This document shows, in pieces, positions 18,036 through 26,118 of a stretch of 64,000 bases of DNA (its first letter is position 1; each line of letters starts with the position of its first letter). A program made the position numbers and the translations under genes. The notes under the pieces were generated by a model. The model ran no database searches. It was given only the letters and a program-made list of their open reading frames with translations, and had not been told where the DNA came from. Source of the stretch: Psychromonas arctica DSM 14288 (lineage in GTDB: Bacteria > Pseudomonadota > Gammaproteobacteria > Enterobacterales > Psychromonadaceae); NCBI RefSeq assembly GCF_000482725.1, contig NZ_AXWP01000001.1:230460-294459 (forward strand). Direction: 5' to 3'.

Positions 18036-18422
18036 ATGTATTCAATAAGCCAAGCAGCAAAAGAGACAGGATTGTCCATTAAATCAATTCGCCATTACGA
18101 ATCTATTGGATTGATTAGTACTCCACCAAGAGGCGAAAACGATTACCGTTTTTATACACCGCAAATATTAAAACAGTTGCATTTTATTCATAAAACGAAA
18201 TTAGCAGGTTTTAACCTAAAAGAATGTAAAGCCTTACTATTACTTGGTGAAGATGAGAATAGAAATAGCGCAGATGTAAAAAAAATAGCGCTAGAAAAAA
18301 TTAAAGAGATTGAGTCACGCATTCAACAGCAACAGGCAATTGTGAATCAGTTGACTAAAATCACTCAACAATGTCCCGGCGATGAACAGTCGCAATGTAG
18401 TATTATCGATGCATTTAGCTGA
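18036..18422 (+). CDS. cueR: Copper-responsive MerR-family regulator CueR
   Basis: A 128-residue MerR protein. The winged helix-turn-helix reads ISQAAKETGLSIKSIRHYES and YRFYTPQILKQLHFI, with a dimer coiled coil at about residues 75-110. The C-terminal loop CPGDEQSQCSIIDAF has the two cysteines that hold Cu(I)/Ag(I) in CueR (CPG...C). The start at ATG 18036 has AGGAG six bases upstream; the ATG at 18015 is less likely. It follows copA on the same strand and should activate copA from the stretched promoter at 15329. Confidence 0.9.
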   Translation: MYSISQAAKETGLSIKSIRHYESIGLISTPPRGENDYRFYTPQILKQLHFIHKTKLAGFNLKECKALLLLGEDENRNSADVKKIALEKIKEIESRIQQQQAIVNQLTKITQQCPGDEQSQCSIIDAFS

Positions 18423-18483
18423 GCCGTTTTCTAGCCTGTATTAGCGAATTACAATACACGGTTGTATTAAAAGTTAAGAACAT

Positions 18484-18512
18484 AAAAACCCAGTTCAAAC
18501 TGGGTTTTTAAA
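18484..18512. terminator. Bidirectional terminator between cueR and the symporter gene
   Basis: AAAAACCCAGTT and AACTGGGTTTTT form a near-perfect stem with A- and T-tails. It serves the convergent cueR and symporter genes. Confidence 0.9.
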
Positions 18513-18537
18513 CCAATGTAACAAGCCACCAGCGCTA

Positions 18538-19860
18538 TTATTTTTTCGTTGTCCCTAATTGTACCGATTCTTCACTCGCACCTGCACTAGGGTCGTTAAA
18601 TACATCAATGTCCATTTCACCTTCCGACTTCGCTACAATACAGGTGATCACACTATCACCGGTTATGTTAACGGCGGTACGGATCATATCCAATAATCTA
18701 TCAACCCCAAGAATCATCGCGATACCTTCAACCGGCAGACCCACTTGATTAAGTACCATGGCGAGCATAATTAAGCCAACACCCGGCACGCCTGCCGTGC
18801 CTACTGACGCTAACGTCGCCGTTAGAATAACAGCCCCATAATCGGAAAGACTTAAGTGAATATTAAAAGCCTGTGCAATGAACACGGTGGCAACACCTTG
18901 CATGATAGCAGTCCCATCCATATTAATGGTGGCACCCAGTGGAACGGTGAATGAGGCAACTTTATTATTGACACCTAAGCGCTTGGTTACTGTCTCTAAG
19001 GTCACAGGGATAGTTGCATTTGATGATGCTGTTGAAAAAGCAAAAGTGATCGCTGTTTCCATCTTTTTGAAAAACGTGATTGGATTTAAACCAGTGAGTG
19101 CTTTAAAAAAGAGACTATAAGTCACCAAAGCATGCAGTAACAAGGTAGCACTTAATACTAAGAAGTAATTGATTAGATTGAATATGGCTTCTAACCCAAT
19201 GTCACTAAATAGTTTTGCCATTAAGAAAAATACCCCGTATGGCGCGATATTCATTAACATAACGACTAACTTCATGATCACTTTGTTGAAGTCATAAAAT
19301 AAACTTGCAATGCGTTCACCCTCAGGGCCTGAAACGCTAATAGCAATACCGAACAAAATTGAAAATATGATTATTTGCAAGGTATTGCCTTCAGCCATTG
19401 AGCTAATAGGATTGGTTGGAAACATGTTAATAATAACGTCTCCCAACGAGGGCGCATCTTTAGAGGAAAAACTGGTTGCTTGCGCTAAATCGACGCCTAC
19501 GCCAGGTTCAAAAAAATTAGCCATAAAAATAGCAAGCGTGATCGCGATAGCTGTCGTCAACATATAAAATGATAAGGTTTTACCACCTAAACGACCTAAT
19601 GTGGAGAGATCTTTTAAGCTACTTGTTCCACACACTAATGAGACAAAAATCAATGGCACCACAAGCATTTTAAGCGTAGCGATAAAAACTTTGCCGCCAA
19701 CATAAAAGACACCGTTTACAATATAGTCTTGAACAAATGCAACATCAGCGAAGAGGCTGCGGATAACAAATCCAACCAAAATACCTAAGCCCATCCCGAC
19801 CAATACACGCTTAGTTAATGACATTTTATTTTGGTTTTTTATTGCGGTTGTTGCGGTCAT
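18538..19860 (-). CDS. Dicarboxylate/amino acid:cation symporter (DAACS family, GltP-like)
   Basis: A 440-residue inner-membrane carrier with eight membrane helices and two re-entrant loops: LKMLVVPLIFVSLVCG, the serine-rich loop STASSNATIPVTLETV, NMDGTAIMQGVATVFIAQAF (the family's NMDGT motif) and GVPGVGLIMLAMVL. Such carriers import glutamate, aspartate or C4-dicarboxylates with H+ or Na+; which one cannot be told. The extended C-terminal tail after CIVAKSEGEMD is polar. The start is supported by AAGGAAG. Single gene. Confidence 0.88.
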   Translation of the reverse strand: MTATTAIKNQNKMSLTKRVLVGMGLGILVGFVIRSLFADVAFVQDYIVNGVFYVGGKVFIATLKMLVVPLIFVSLVCGTSSLKDLSTLGRLGGKTLSFYMLTTAIAITLAIFMANFFEPGVGVDLAQATSFSSKDAPSLGDVIINMFPTNPISSMAEGNTLQIIIFSILFGIAISVSGPEGERIASLFYDFNKVIMKLVVMLMNIAPYGVFFLMAKLFSDIGLEAIFNLINYFLVLSATLLLHALVTYSLFFKALTGLNPITFFKKMETAITFAFSTASSNATIPVTLETVTKRLGVNNKVASFTVPLGATINMDGTAIMQGVATVFIAQAFNIHLSLSDYGAVILTATLASVGTAGVPGVGLIMLAMVLNQVGLPVEGIAMILGVDRLLDMIRTAVNITGDSVITCIVAKSEGEMDIDVFNDPSAGASEESVQLGTTKK

Positions 19861-20096
19861 AATACTTCCTTGTTTTCCATCATATAATCCTTTACTTTAT
19901 AAGAAATTAAACATCAATCTGCATTTCAGCATTAAGTACTCACACAAGGCTAATTATCCACTGTTGCGCATTTAAGCTCATTATTACGGTCTGAAAAGTT
20001 CGCTTTGTATGGTATTCGATCAGATAAGTGCAGTAGCGTTTAACAAAACGTACTTAGATCACAATTCTACAGAAATGACGACATTTTAATACTTCT

Positions 20097-21185
20097 TTAA
20101 CCAGCTAACATAAAATCAATAGCAGCTAATTGCACACCATTAACTAAGATGGCAACACTATGTTGACCACTGTAATATTGTCTTGTAGAGATTTTTTTAA
20201 AGCTAAAAGATTTGCAGATCGGCTTGTTATTTTTGTTGATAACCGCCTCGGATAGTTGAAATATTTTACGGGCTTGTTGTCCATTTTTTTTCATGAAATC
20301 AATGGCAAATTCGATCCTTAATTTATTCAAGGGTAAGGATTTCTGATGTGTTAAAAGGCAAGAAAAAGTAAAAACCTCTCCTATCGATACGACTTTATCA
20401 GCTTTAAAATCAACCACTTCAACATGCACTGGAGGTAAATAACCAAATAATGCCAATGCAGATGGGTGTGCTTGCTTTAATAAGCTACGACAGGCGTGTT
20501 TTACTAAACGTTTTGTCTCTGTAGTTTCACTTTCAGCTAACCACTGTTGTGCTAAGTTAACCACAATTAAAGGGTGATCCTTGGCAATGTCATTGAGGTT
20601 ATTAGCCACACTTCGTCGTACATATTCGCTATCGTCATTTTTTAATGCATCTAAAACCGGCAAGATGAAGTTGGGATCCTTTTTAAATTCAGGTAAAGCC
20701 ATTGCCCAAGGTAATCGAGGTCGACACCCTTCCGATGCTAAACGACGTATATGACGATCGTCACTATTACACCATGTTAATAAGACAGATTGCATTTGTT
20801 GTGGATATTGGACAATAAAAGGTCGTACCGCGAACTCGGCACTTGCAAACTGGGTTATATAAGAGAGCGCATCAATTGAGGCTGAAAATTCATGCAATCC
20901 GTAGCATTCAACAAAAGCAGGAATAAACATGCCTTCGTAACCTGTAAAATAAGGCGCTATTTGTTTAATAACCGCTAAGCTTTGTAAGTAATCAAGCTCA
21001 ATAAAGAGGTTCAGTTGTTGTGCAAGGTGTAAAGTCCGTGCTTTGAGCTCTTTATCTATCCACTCTTCGTTAAACACCGCTTCGATAAATTGTTTTTTTT
21101 GCAATAATGGATAACTGTTTTCAACAACATCAGCTAGGTGAGAAATATAATTTGGGTTATATACATCTTTTAATAAAGCAGCCAT
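20097..21185 (-). CDS. DNA alkylation repair protein, AlkC-like, with C-terminal Ig-like domain
   Basis: A 362-residue protein whose first 250 residues are helical HEAT-like repeats (FILPVLDALKNDDSEYVRRS, VANNLNDIAKDHPLIV) with the conserved LASEGCRPRLPWA segment of AlkC/AlkD-type alkylpurine glycosylases. These excise N3-methyladenine-type lesions without base flipping. From about residue 255 the sequence turns beta-rich (VEVVDFKADKVVSIGEVFTF to the end), fitting the immunoglobulin-like domain known in some AlkC proteins. Single gene with GGAAC before the ATG. The split between AlkC and AlkD is inferred from the RPRLPWA motif and the extra domain. Confidence 0.75.
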   Translation of the reverse strand: MAALLKDVYNPNYISHLADVVENSYPLLQKKQFIEAVFNEEWIDKELKARTLHLAQQLNLFIELDYLQSLAVIKQIAPYFTGYEGMFIPAFVECYGLHEFSASIDALSYITQFASAEFAVRPFIVQYPQQMQSVLLTWCNSDDRHIRRLASEGCRPRLPWAMALPEFKKDPNFILPVLDALKNDDSEYVRRSVANNLNDIAKDHPLIVVNLAQQWLAESETTETKRLVKHACRSLLKQAHPSALALFGYLPPVHVEVVDFKADKVVSIGEVFTFSCLLTHQKSLPLNKLRIEFAIDFMKKNGQQARKIFQLSEAVINKNNKPICKSFSFKKISTRQYYSGQHSVAILVNGVQLAAIDFMLAG

Positions 21186-21458
21186 GTTGTTCCTATTTTT
21201 AGTCAGTTGTTTAGTAGATGAGTTGTTTAGTAGATAAGTTGTTTAATAGACTACCGATTAAGTAAATAAGTAAGCGGAGATAGTTAGCATCGAATTGAGA
21301 AGTGACTAATTGCCAGCTGATAGGTTTAAGATTTTACTGAGCTCACCATCATAAAAAAATGAATGTGATATTTACCAGCTTAAAGGCATAAATAATAGAG
21401 ATGATAACGGGAATGAGTAATGAGATCATTTTATTAAAATTCATGACCTCATTATTGA

Positions 21459-22226
21459 TTACAAAATTAACTCTCCAAAATGGAAAACACAGAACTGCCC
21501 TGTTTCCATTTTATTCCATGCTTCGTCTTTAGTGAGTGGACGAGTTGCAATCACGGTAACAATATCACTGTCAGAAGTTTCCTCTTGAAAATCAACGATC
21601 ATATCTTCATCGATTAACTGTGCCTTACCAAAAGGAGCGCGTCGTGTTATCCAGTGTAAATTATTAGTGCAGTAACACATCACATATTGGCCGTCACTCA
21701 ACAACATATTAAAAACACCTAATGCTCTTAATTGATCCGCATAACTGGCTATTTTTTTGAAGATTAATCGCATATCAGTCGGTTGCTCAGGAAAGTCTTG
21801 ATGTAGCTTGTGCAAAATCCAACAAAAGGCCCGTTCACTGTCTGTTTCACCAACAGGGCAAGCATGCCCCATTTCTAGACTTTCGTACCCTGTAAGTTGG
21901 CCATTATGCGCATAAGTCCAATTACGTCCCCATAGCTCGCGAATAAACGGATGTGTATTTTCTAAATTAACACCACCACGATTTGCTTGACGAATATGGC
22001 TGATCACCGATTTACTTTTAATCGGGTATTTTTTAACAAGTTCTGCAATTTTAGAATCACAACTAGGGTTAGGATCTTTAAAACTGCGACAGCCTTTGCC
22101 CTCATAAAAGGTGATCCCCCACCCATCTTTATGAGGTCCAGTTGCTCCACCTCGTTTCACTAACCCACTAAAACTAAAACAAATATCAGTTGGGACATTG
22201 GCACTCATGCCTAATAATTCACACAT
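21459..22226 (-). CDS. yafJ: Class II glutamine amidotransferase-like protein YafJ
   Basis: 255 residues. After the initiator Met comes Cys2 (MCELLGMSANVPTD), the N-terminal nucleophile of class II amidotransferases. Other family motifs are HKDGWGITFYEG, SHIRQANRGGVNLENTHPF and TYAHNGQL. The acceptor substrate of YafJ is unknown. It follows gmhA by 8 bp on the same strand, as yafJ follows gmhA in E. coli, so the two form an operon. Confidence 0.9.
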   Translation of the reverse strand: MCELLGMSANVPTDICFSFSGLVKRGGATGPHKDGWGITFYEGKGCRSFKDPNPSCDSKIAELVKKYPIKSKSVISHIRQANRGGVNLENTHPFIRELWGRNWTYAHNGQLTGYESLEMGHACPVGETDSERAFCWILHKLHQDFPEQPTDMRLIFKKIASYADQLRALGVFNMLLSDGQYVMCYCTNNLHWITRRAPFGKAQLIDEDMIVDFQEETSDSDIVTVIATRPLTKDEAWNKMETGQFCVFHFGELIL

Positions 22227-22234
22227 TGTTTAAC

Positions 22235-22810
22235 CTAAGCCATTTTCTTTTCAATTAAATAGATCAAAATATGAATGATCTTAATATGTATTTCTTGAAT
22301 ACGATCAGCATAACCAAAGTGTGGCACTCGAATCTCAACATCCGCAAGACCCGCCATTTTTCCACCGTCTTTACCGGTTAATGCAATGACTTTAATACCT
22401 TTACTTTTTGCCACATCAATGGCCTTTAGAATATTGGTCGAGTTACCACTGGTCGATAAACAGAATAATACGTCCCCAGCACGCCCAACACCTTCTAAAT
22501 AGCGTGCAAATATTTGTTCAAAACCATAGTCATTGCCTACACAGGAGATATGACTGGCATCTGAAATTGCAATCGCTGGGTATGATGGACGATGTTCACG
22601 ATAGCGACCTGTTAATTCTTCTGCAAAATGCATGGCATCGCAATGAGAGCCGCCGTTACCACAAGCTAATACTTTGCCATCATTTTTAAAAGCATCTGCT
22701 AGTAATGAAGCTGCATCTTCAATATGTTGTAAGTTTTGTTGTTCCGAAAGAAATGCGGTTAACACCTGTTGAGCTTCTTGTAGCTCATCTTTAATAATCG
22801 ATAAATTCAT
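22235..22810 (-). CDS. gmhA: Phosphoheptose isomerase
   Basis: A 191-residue cytosolic SIS-domain enzyme converting sedoheptulose-7-phosphate to D-glycero-D-manno-heptose-7-phosphate, the first step in LPS inner-core heptose. Motifs: [64 protein letters not shown] and a C-terminal [17 protein letters not shown]. Length equals that of E. coli GmhA (192). Operon with yafJ. Confidence 0.95.
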   Translation of the reverse strand: MNLSIIKDELQEAQQVLTAFLSEQQNLQHIEDAASLLADAFKNDGKVLACGNGGSHCDAMHFAEELTGRYREHRPSYPAIAISDASHISCVGNDYGFEQIFARYLEGVGRAGDVLFCLSTSGNSTNILKAIDVAKSKGIKVIALTGKDGGKMAGLADVEIRVPHFGYADRIQEIHIKIIHILIYLIEKKMA

Positions 22811-22921
22811 AGTACCTACTTAATTGGATTGATTGATAATCATCAGATCAGAAAACGTAACCATCAATATTTTATTAATTTATATTTTTTAACTTACGAG
22901 TAAGCGCTCGTATTTCTCCAT

Positions 22922-23325
22922 GATACTGTGAGATGCAAAGTCAGCAAGGAAAATCTACAACCACAGCCGACGCGAGCAGTATATTATTGAACTAAAATCA
23001 CGAGTTGTTATATCCCCATCTTACTTCAAAGTTCTTTGTCAGGCAGGAACTCGAATATCAAAGCAAGTCACAATATCAAGTAATAAACTGCCCTTTTTGA
23101 TTATTGCAACAGAGCATGGTATTTGAGCGCGTGCCCCGTAGGGCAAGATAAACATCACTAATTTGAGTTGTTATAAACTTGCTATGTAGAACAATTAGCG
23201 ACAGTATGCTCTCTTTTAATCATTGTAGCGATACAGGAATAACCAAGTTAATCTCTCGAAAGCTCAATGTTATGCCTATCACCTTAACGCTTGTTTTCCT
23301 TGCAGACTTTGCACTTTGAAGTATC
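22922..23325. repeat. MITE-like intergenic element of 404 bp with about 32-bp terminal inverted repeats
   Basis: The left end (22922-22953, with GATGCAAAGTCAGCAAGG) is matched in inverted form by the right end (23294-23325, CCTTGCAGACTTTGCA). Inside, CCCTTTTTGATTATTGCAAC and GCCCCGTAGGGCAAG recur as reverse complements in the element at 44067-44329. No frame of note lies inside. It abuts the stop codon of the YeaC-like gene. The structure and internal similarity show a dispersed non-coding repeat family. Confidence 0.75.
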
Positions 23326-23329
23326 GCGG

Positions 23330-23614
23330 TTATAAATTAATTAAATGTACTTCGTCAGTTTCAGTCGCTTTGGCGAATTGATTTTTTAATACTTTTTTTG
23401 ATTCCATATAAATTTCACCATTTTGAGCAATGGTGAAATGGTCCGGCTCGACATTAAACTCTTTTTGGTAAGCCATCACCAATTGTAGCGAGTGTGCTTT
23501 TTGCTCCTCGTTGAGTGGTGCGCCATCTAACCACTTCCCAGTTTCTACGGCTGTTTTTAGCTTTTCATAAAGCTCTGAAGATATATTTTTTGCATACTCA
23601 TTGATATTTGACAC
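23330..23614 (-). CDS. yeaC: YeaC/DUF1315 family small protein
   Basis: 94 residues resembling E. coli YeaC: LYEKLKTAVETGKWLDG.PL..EQK.....VMAYQKEFN, then HFTIAQNGEIYMESKK. Function unknown, soluble, no signal peptide. The C-terminal end is extended slightly relative to E. coli and runs to the very edge of the repeat element, which may have replaced its original terminator. In E. coli yeaC lies near yeaD and gapA, genes also found in this window. Confidence 0.8.
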   Translation of the reverse strand: MSNINEYAKNISSELYEKLKTAVETGKWLDGAPLNEEQKAHSLQLVMAYQKEFNVEPDHFTIAQNGEIYMESKKVLKNQFAKATETDEVHLINL

Positions 23615-24021
23615 AGACTTTACCCGTAACTAGTTTAGTAATGTGCAGCAAGTATATTTATTTACTTAAAATTATCTAGTGATGATTACGCAAGCATTAG
23701 TTTTTTTGCCATTGATCGGCTTTTATGACCAACAGACGTCGAATAATAAGCGTAATAAAAGCGTGTTGGGCTGTGAAGAGAATCTAAAAATAATAAAGGA
23801 GATAGGGATAAAGGAGATGCTCTGCGGCAAGTTATATTCAATAAATCAATGCAATTTATGACGATCAAAAACGCCTTAAACTTCAAGTCATCTATTACTA
23901 ATAATCTAAAAAGTAATAAGATAAAAAATGTTTAAGGCATTTTTATAAATATCTAGCTGTTATAAATATCTAGTTTTTATAAATAGCAGGGCTGCCATAA
24001 TAAGACTTTATTTTTTAGCTA
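23615..24021. other. Gene-free stretch downstream of glgX
   Basis: It contains the possible glgX terminator at 23868-23948 and three copies of TATAAATA.CTAG-like sequence at about 23944-23988. The 60-codon frames on both strands have no recognisable features. Confidence 0.5.
23868..23948 (-). terminator. Possible terminator of the malQ-glgB-glgX operon
   Basis: AAACGCCTTAAAC and GTTTAAGGCATTT pair across a loop of about 50 nt. On the minus strand the stem is followed by TTTTT. The long loop makes this less certain than the other terminators here. Confidence 0.4.
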
Positions 24022-26103
24022 TTAATCTCTTAATTTAGCTTTAAATAATAAAATAGAGTGTGCTTTTGCAAATACAGGGCTCACTACTTTTTTAGGGTCT
24101 TCAATCAACTCACCACTAGGGCAATTAGTATCCATCACTTCATACCAATCTTTATTGTTAGGTAATTCTGGAAGTTGACAAGCAATTTGATAGGTTGATG
24201 CATTTAAGATTAAATGCCAATGCTCACCAGCAGGATCCGCTTCCTTTAACTCTACGGCAATCGCTTGTGAGTTAGAGGCATGCCAATCAGATTGTTCCAT
24301 CACATAACCATCCGGGTGATACCATTGCACTTGATCACTGACAGACTTATCGTCATTTAATATTAAATCACCAAATAAACGAGAACTCTTACGTAATGCG
24401 ATCAATTGAGAAGTAAATTTAAATAAGGCTAAGTCCGCTTTACTTTGGTCCCAGTTAATCCAACTAATTTGGTTATCTTGACAATAAGCATTATTGTTAC
24501 CCGATTGATGGTTACCCATCTCGTCACCGGATAAAAAATGCGGTGTGCCTTGAGATAAAAATAATGTCGCAATCATGTTACGTTTTTGCTGTTGTCTTAA
24601 TGTGTTGATGCGCGCATCTTTAGTTGGACCTTCACAGCCATAATTAGCTGATAAGTTATGGCCATGACCATCTCGATTGTTTTCACCATTGTCTTGATTA
24701 TGACGATCTTGAAAGGAAACCATATCATCCAAAGTAAACCCATCATGATAACAAATATAGTTAACACTAGTGGTATTACTACGCAGCCCAATAGGAAAGA
24801 AATCATGTGACCCTAGAAGACGCATTGCCACTTCAGAGACGATCCCCGTATCACCACGCCAAAAAGAACGCATGGTATCGCGATAACGATCATTACACTC
24901 TTTCCATTGTTCAGGAAATGCACCTAAACGGTATCCTCCTGGTCCAATATCCCAAGGTTCTGCAATCAAAATCACATCACTTAACACAGGATCTTGTAAT
25001 AACGCTTTAAAAAAGGCACTTCGTTCTGTAAAACCTTGTGCTTCTCGCGCTAAGGTAACCGCCAAGTCAAATCTAAAGCCATCCACTTGCATTTCTGTTA
25101 CCCAGTAACGTAATGCATCCATAGTGATCTTTAATGACCAACTAAAATCTAAATTAACCGTATTACCACAACCAGAGTGATTGCTGTATCGCTGATAATC
25201 AAGCCCCATCTTACTGTTTTCAAAAGTATAATATTGTTTATTATCAAAGCCTTTAAAACTCAGAATTAAACCATCACTACCTGATTCTGCAGTATGATTA
25301 AAAACAACATCTAAAATAACTTCAATGTTAGCGGCATGAAGCTCACGCACCATAGTTTTGAATTCAGTTACCGCATCATATTGGGCATAACGTGTTTCAG
25401 GTGCAAAGAAGTTGATTGGGTTGTATCCCCAATAATTGGTCAACCCTAAGTCTTTTAAACGTGGTTCACTGACAAAACTAAAAACCGGCATTATTTGTAA
25501 ACTGGTCACGCCAAGAGATTGGTAATGTTTGATGCTTTCAGGATGTGATAAGCCTAGATATTTGCCGCGCATTGGCAAAGGAATATTAGGGTTGGTGCGT
25601 GTAAAACCTTTAGTATGCACTTCGTATAAAATACGATGTTGTTCTTCTATTGCTGGTTTTTCAACACTTTTCCAATCAAAATCATCAGAAATAACTACTG
25701 ATTTAGCTACATATTTATCATTATAATCGCTTTGTGATTGAACAAAGCTGTGTTGAATTTTACTTAAGCATTTGGTGTATGGATCAATCAATAAATTTTT
25801 ATCATTGAATAACAGCCCTTTTTTAGGTTGATACTCACCGTGGACACGGTAACCATACATCTGTCCTGCCGTTATACCTTCTAAATAAATATGCCAAAGA
25901 TGTGAATGAGTAGGCGTGAGAAAGTGACTATCAATTTGATTTTCATTTTTATCAAATAGACATAACTCAACACGCTTTCCTTCTTGGCAATGCACTGAGA
26001 AGTTGCAACCTTGTTTGTCTAGGGTCGCTCCTAACGGATAGTTCTTTCCCGTAAAACTAACAAATAGATGCTGTTTTGCACCTATTTGTGTAGCCAATTC
26101 CAT
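24022..26103 (-). CDS. glgX: Glycogen debranching enzyme (isoamylase type)
   Basis: A 693-residue GH13 debranching enzyme hydrolysing alpha-1,6 branches of phosphorylase-trimmed glycogen. Order: N-terminal CBM48 (YPLGATLDKQGCNFSVHCQEG), then the GH13 barrel with ILDVVFNHTAE, GFRFDLAV (nucleophile Asp), LIAEPWD (acid Glu) and the SGDEMG and NAYCQDNQISWINWD segments typical of GlgX. I chose ATG 26103 because AGGA lies six bases upstream; a GTG at 26118 directly abuts the glgB stop. Last gene of the malQ-glgB-glgX operon. Confidence 0.93.
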   Translation of the reverse strand: MELATQIGAKQHLFVSFTGKNYPLGATLDKQGCNFSVHCQEGKRVELCLFDKNENQIDSHFLTPTHSHLWHIYLEGITAGQMYGYRVHGEYQPKKGLLFNDKNLLIDPYTKCLSKIQHSFVQSQSDYNDKYVAKSVVISDDFDWKSVEKPAIEEQHRILYEVHTKGFTRTNPNIPLPMRGKYLGLSHPESIKHYQSLGVTSLQIMPVFSFVSEPRLKDLGLTNYWGYNPINFFAPETRYAQYDAVTEFKTMVRELHAANIEVILDVVFNHTAESGSDGLILSFKGFDNKQYYTFENSKMGLDYQRYSNHSGCGNTVNLDFSWSLKITMDALRYWVTEMQVDGFRFDLAVTLAREAQGFTERSAFFKALLQDPVLSDVILIAEPWDIGPGGYRLGAFPEQWKECNDRYRDTMRSFWRGDTGIVSEVAMRLLGSHDFFPIGLRSNTTSVNYICYHDGFTLDDMVSFQDRHNQDNGENNRDGHGHNLSANYGCEGPTKDARINTLRQQQKRNMIATLFLSQGTPHFLSGDEMGNHQSGNNNAYCQDNQISWINWDQSKADLALFKFTSQLIALRKSSRLFGDLILNDDKSVSDQVQWYHPDGYVMEQSDWHASNSQAIAVELKEADPAGEHWHLILNASTYQIACQLPELPNNKDWYEVMDTNCPSGELIEDPKKVVSPVFAKAHSILLFKAKLRD

Positions 26104-26118
26104 TTTAGTTCCTGACAC

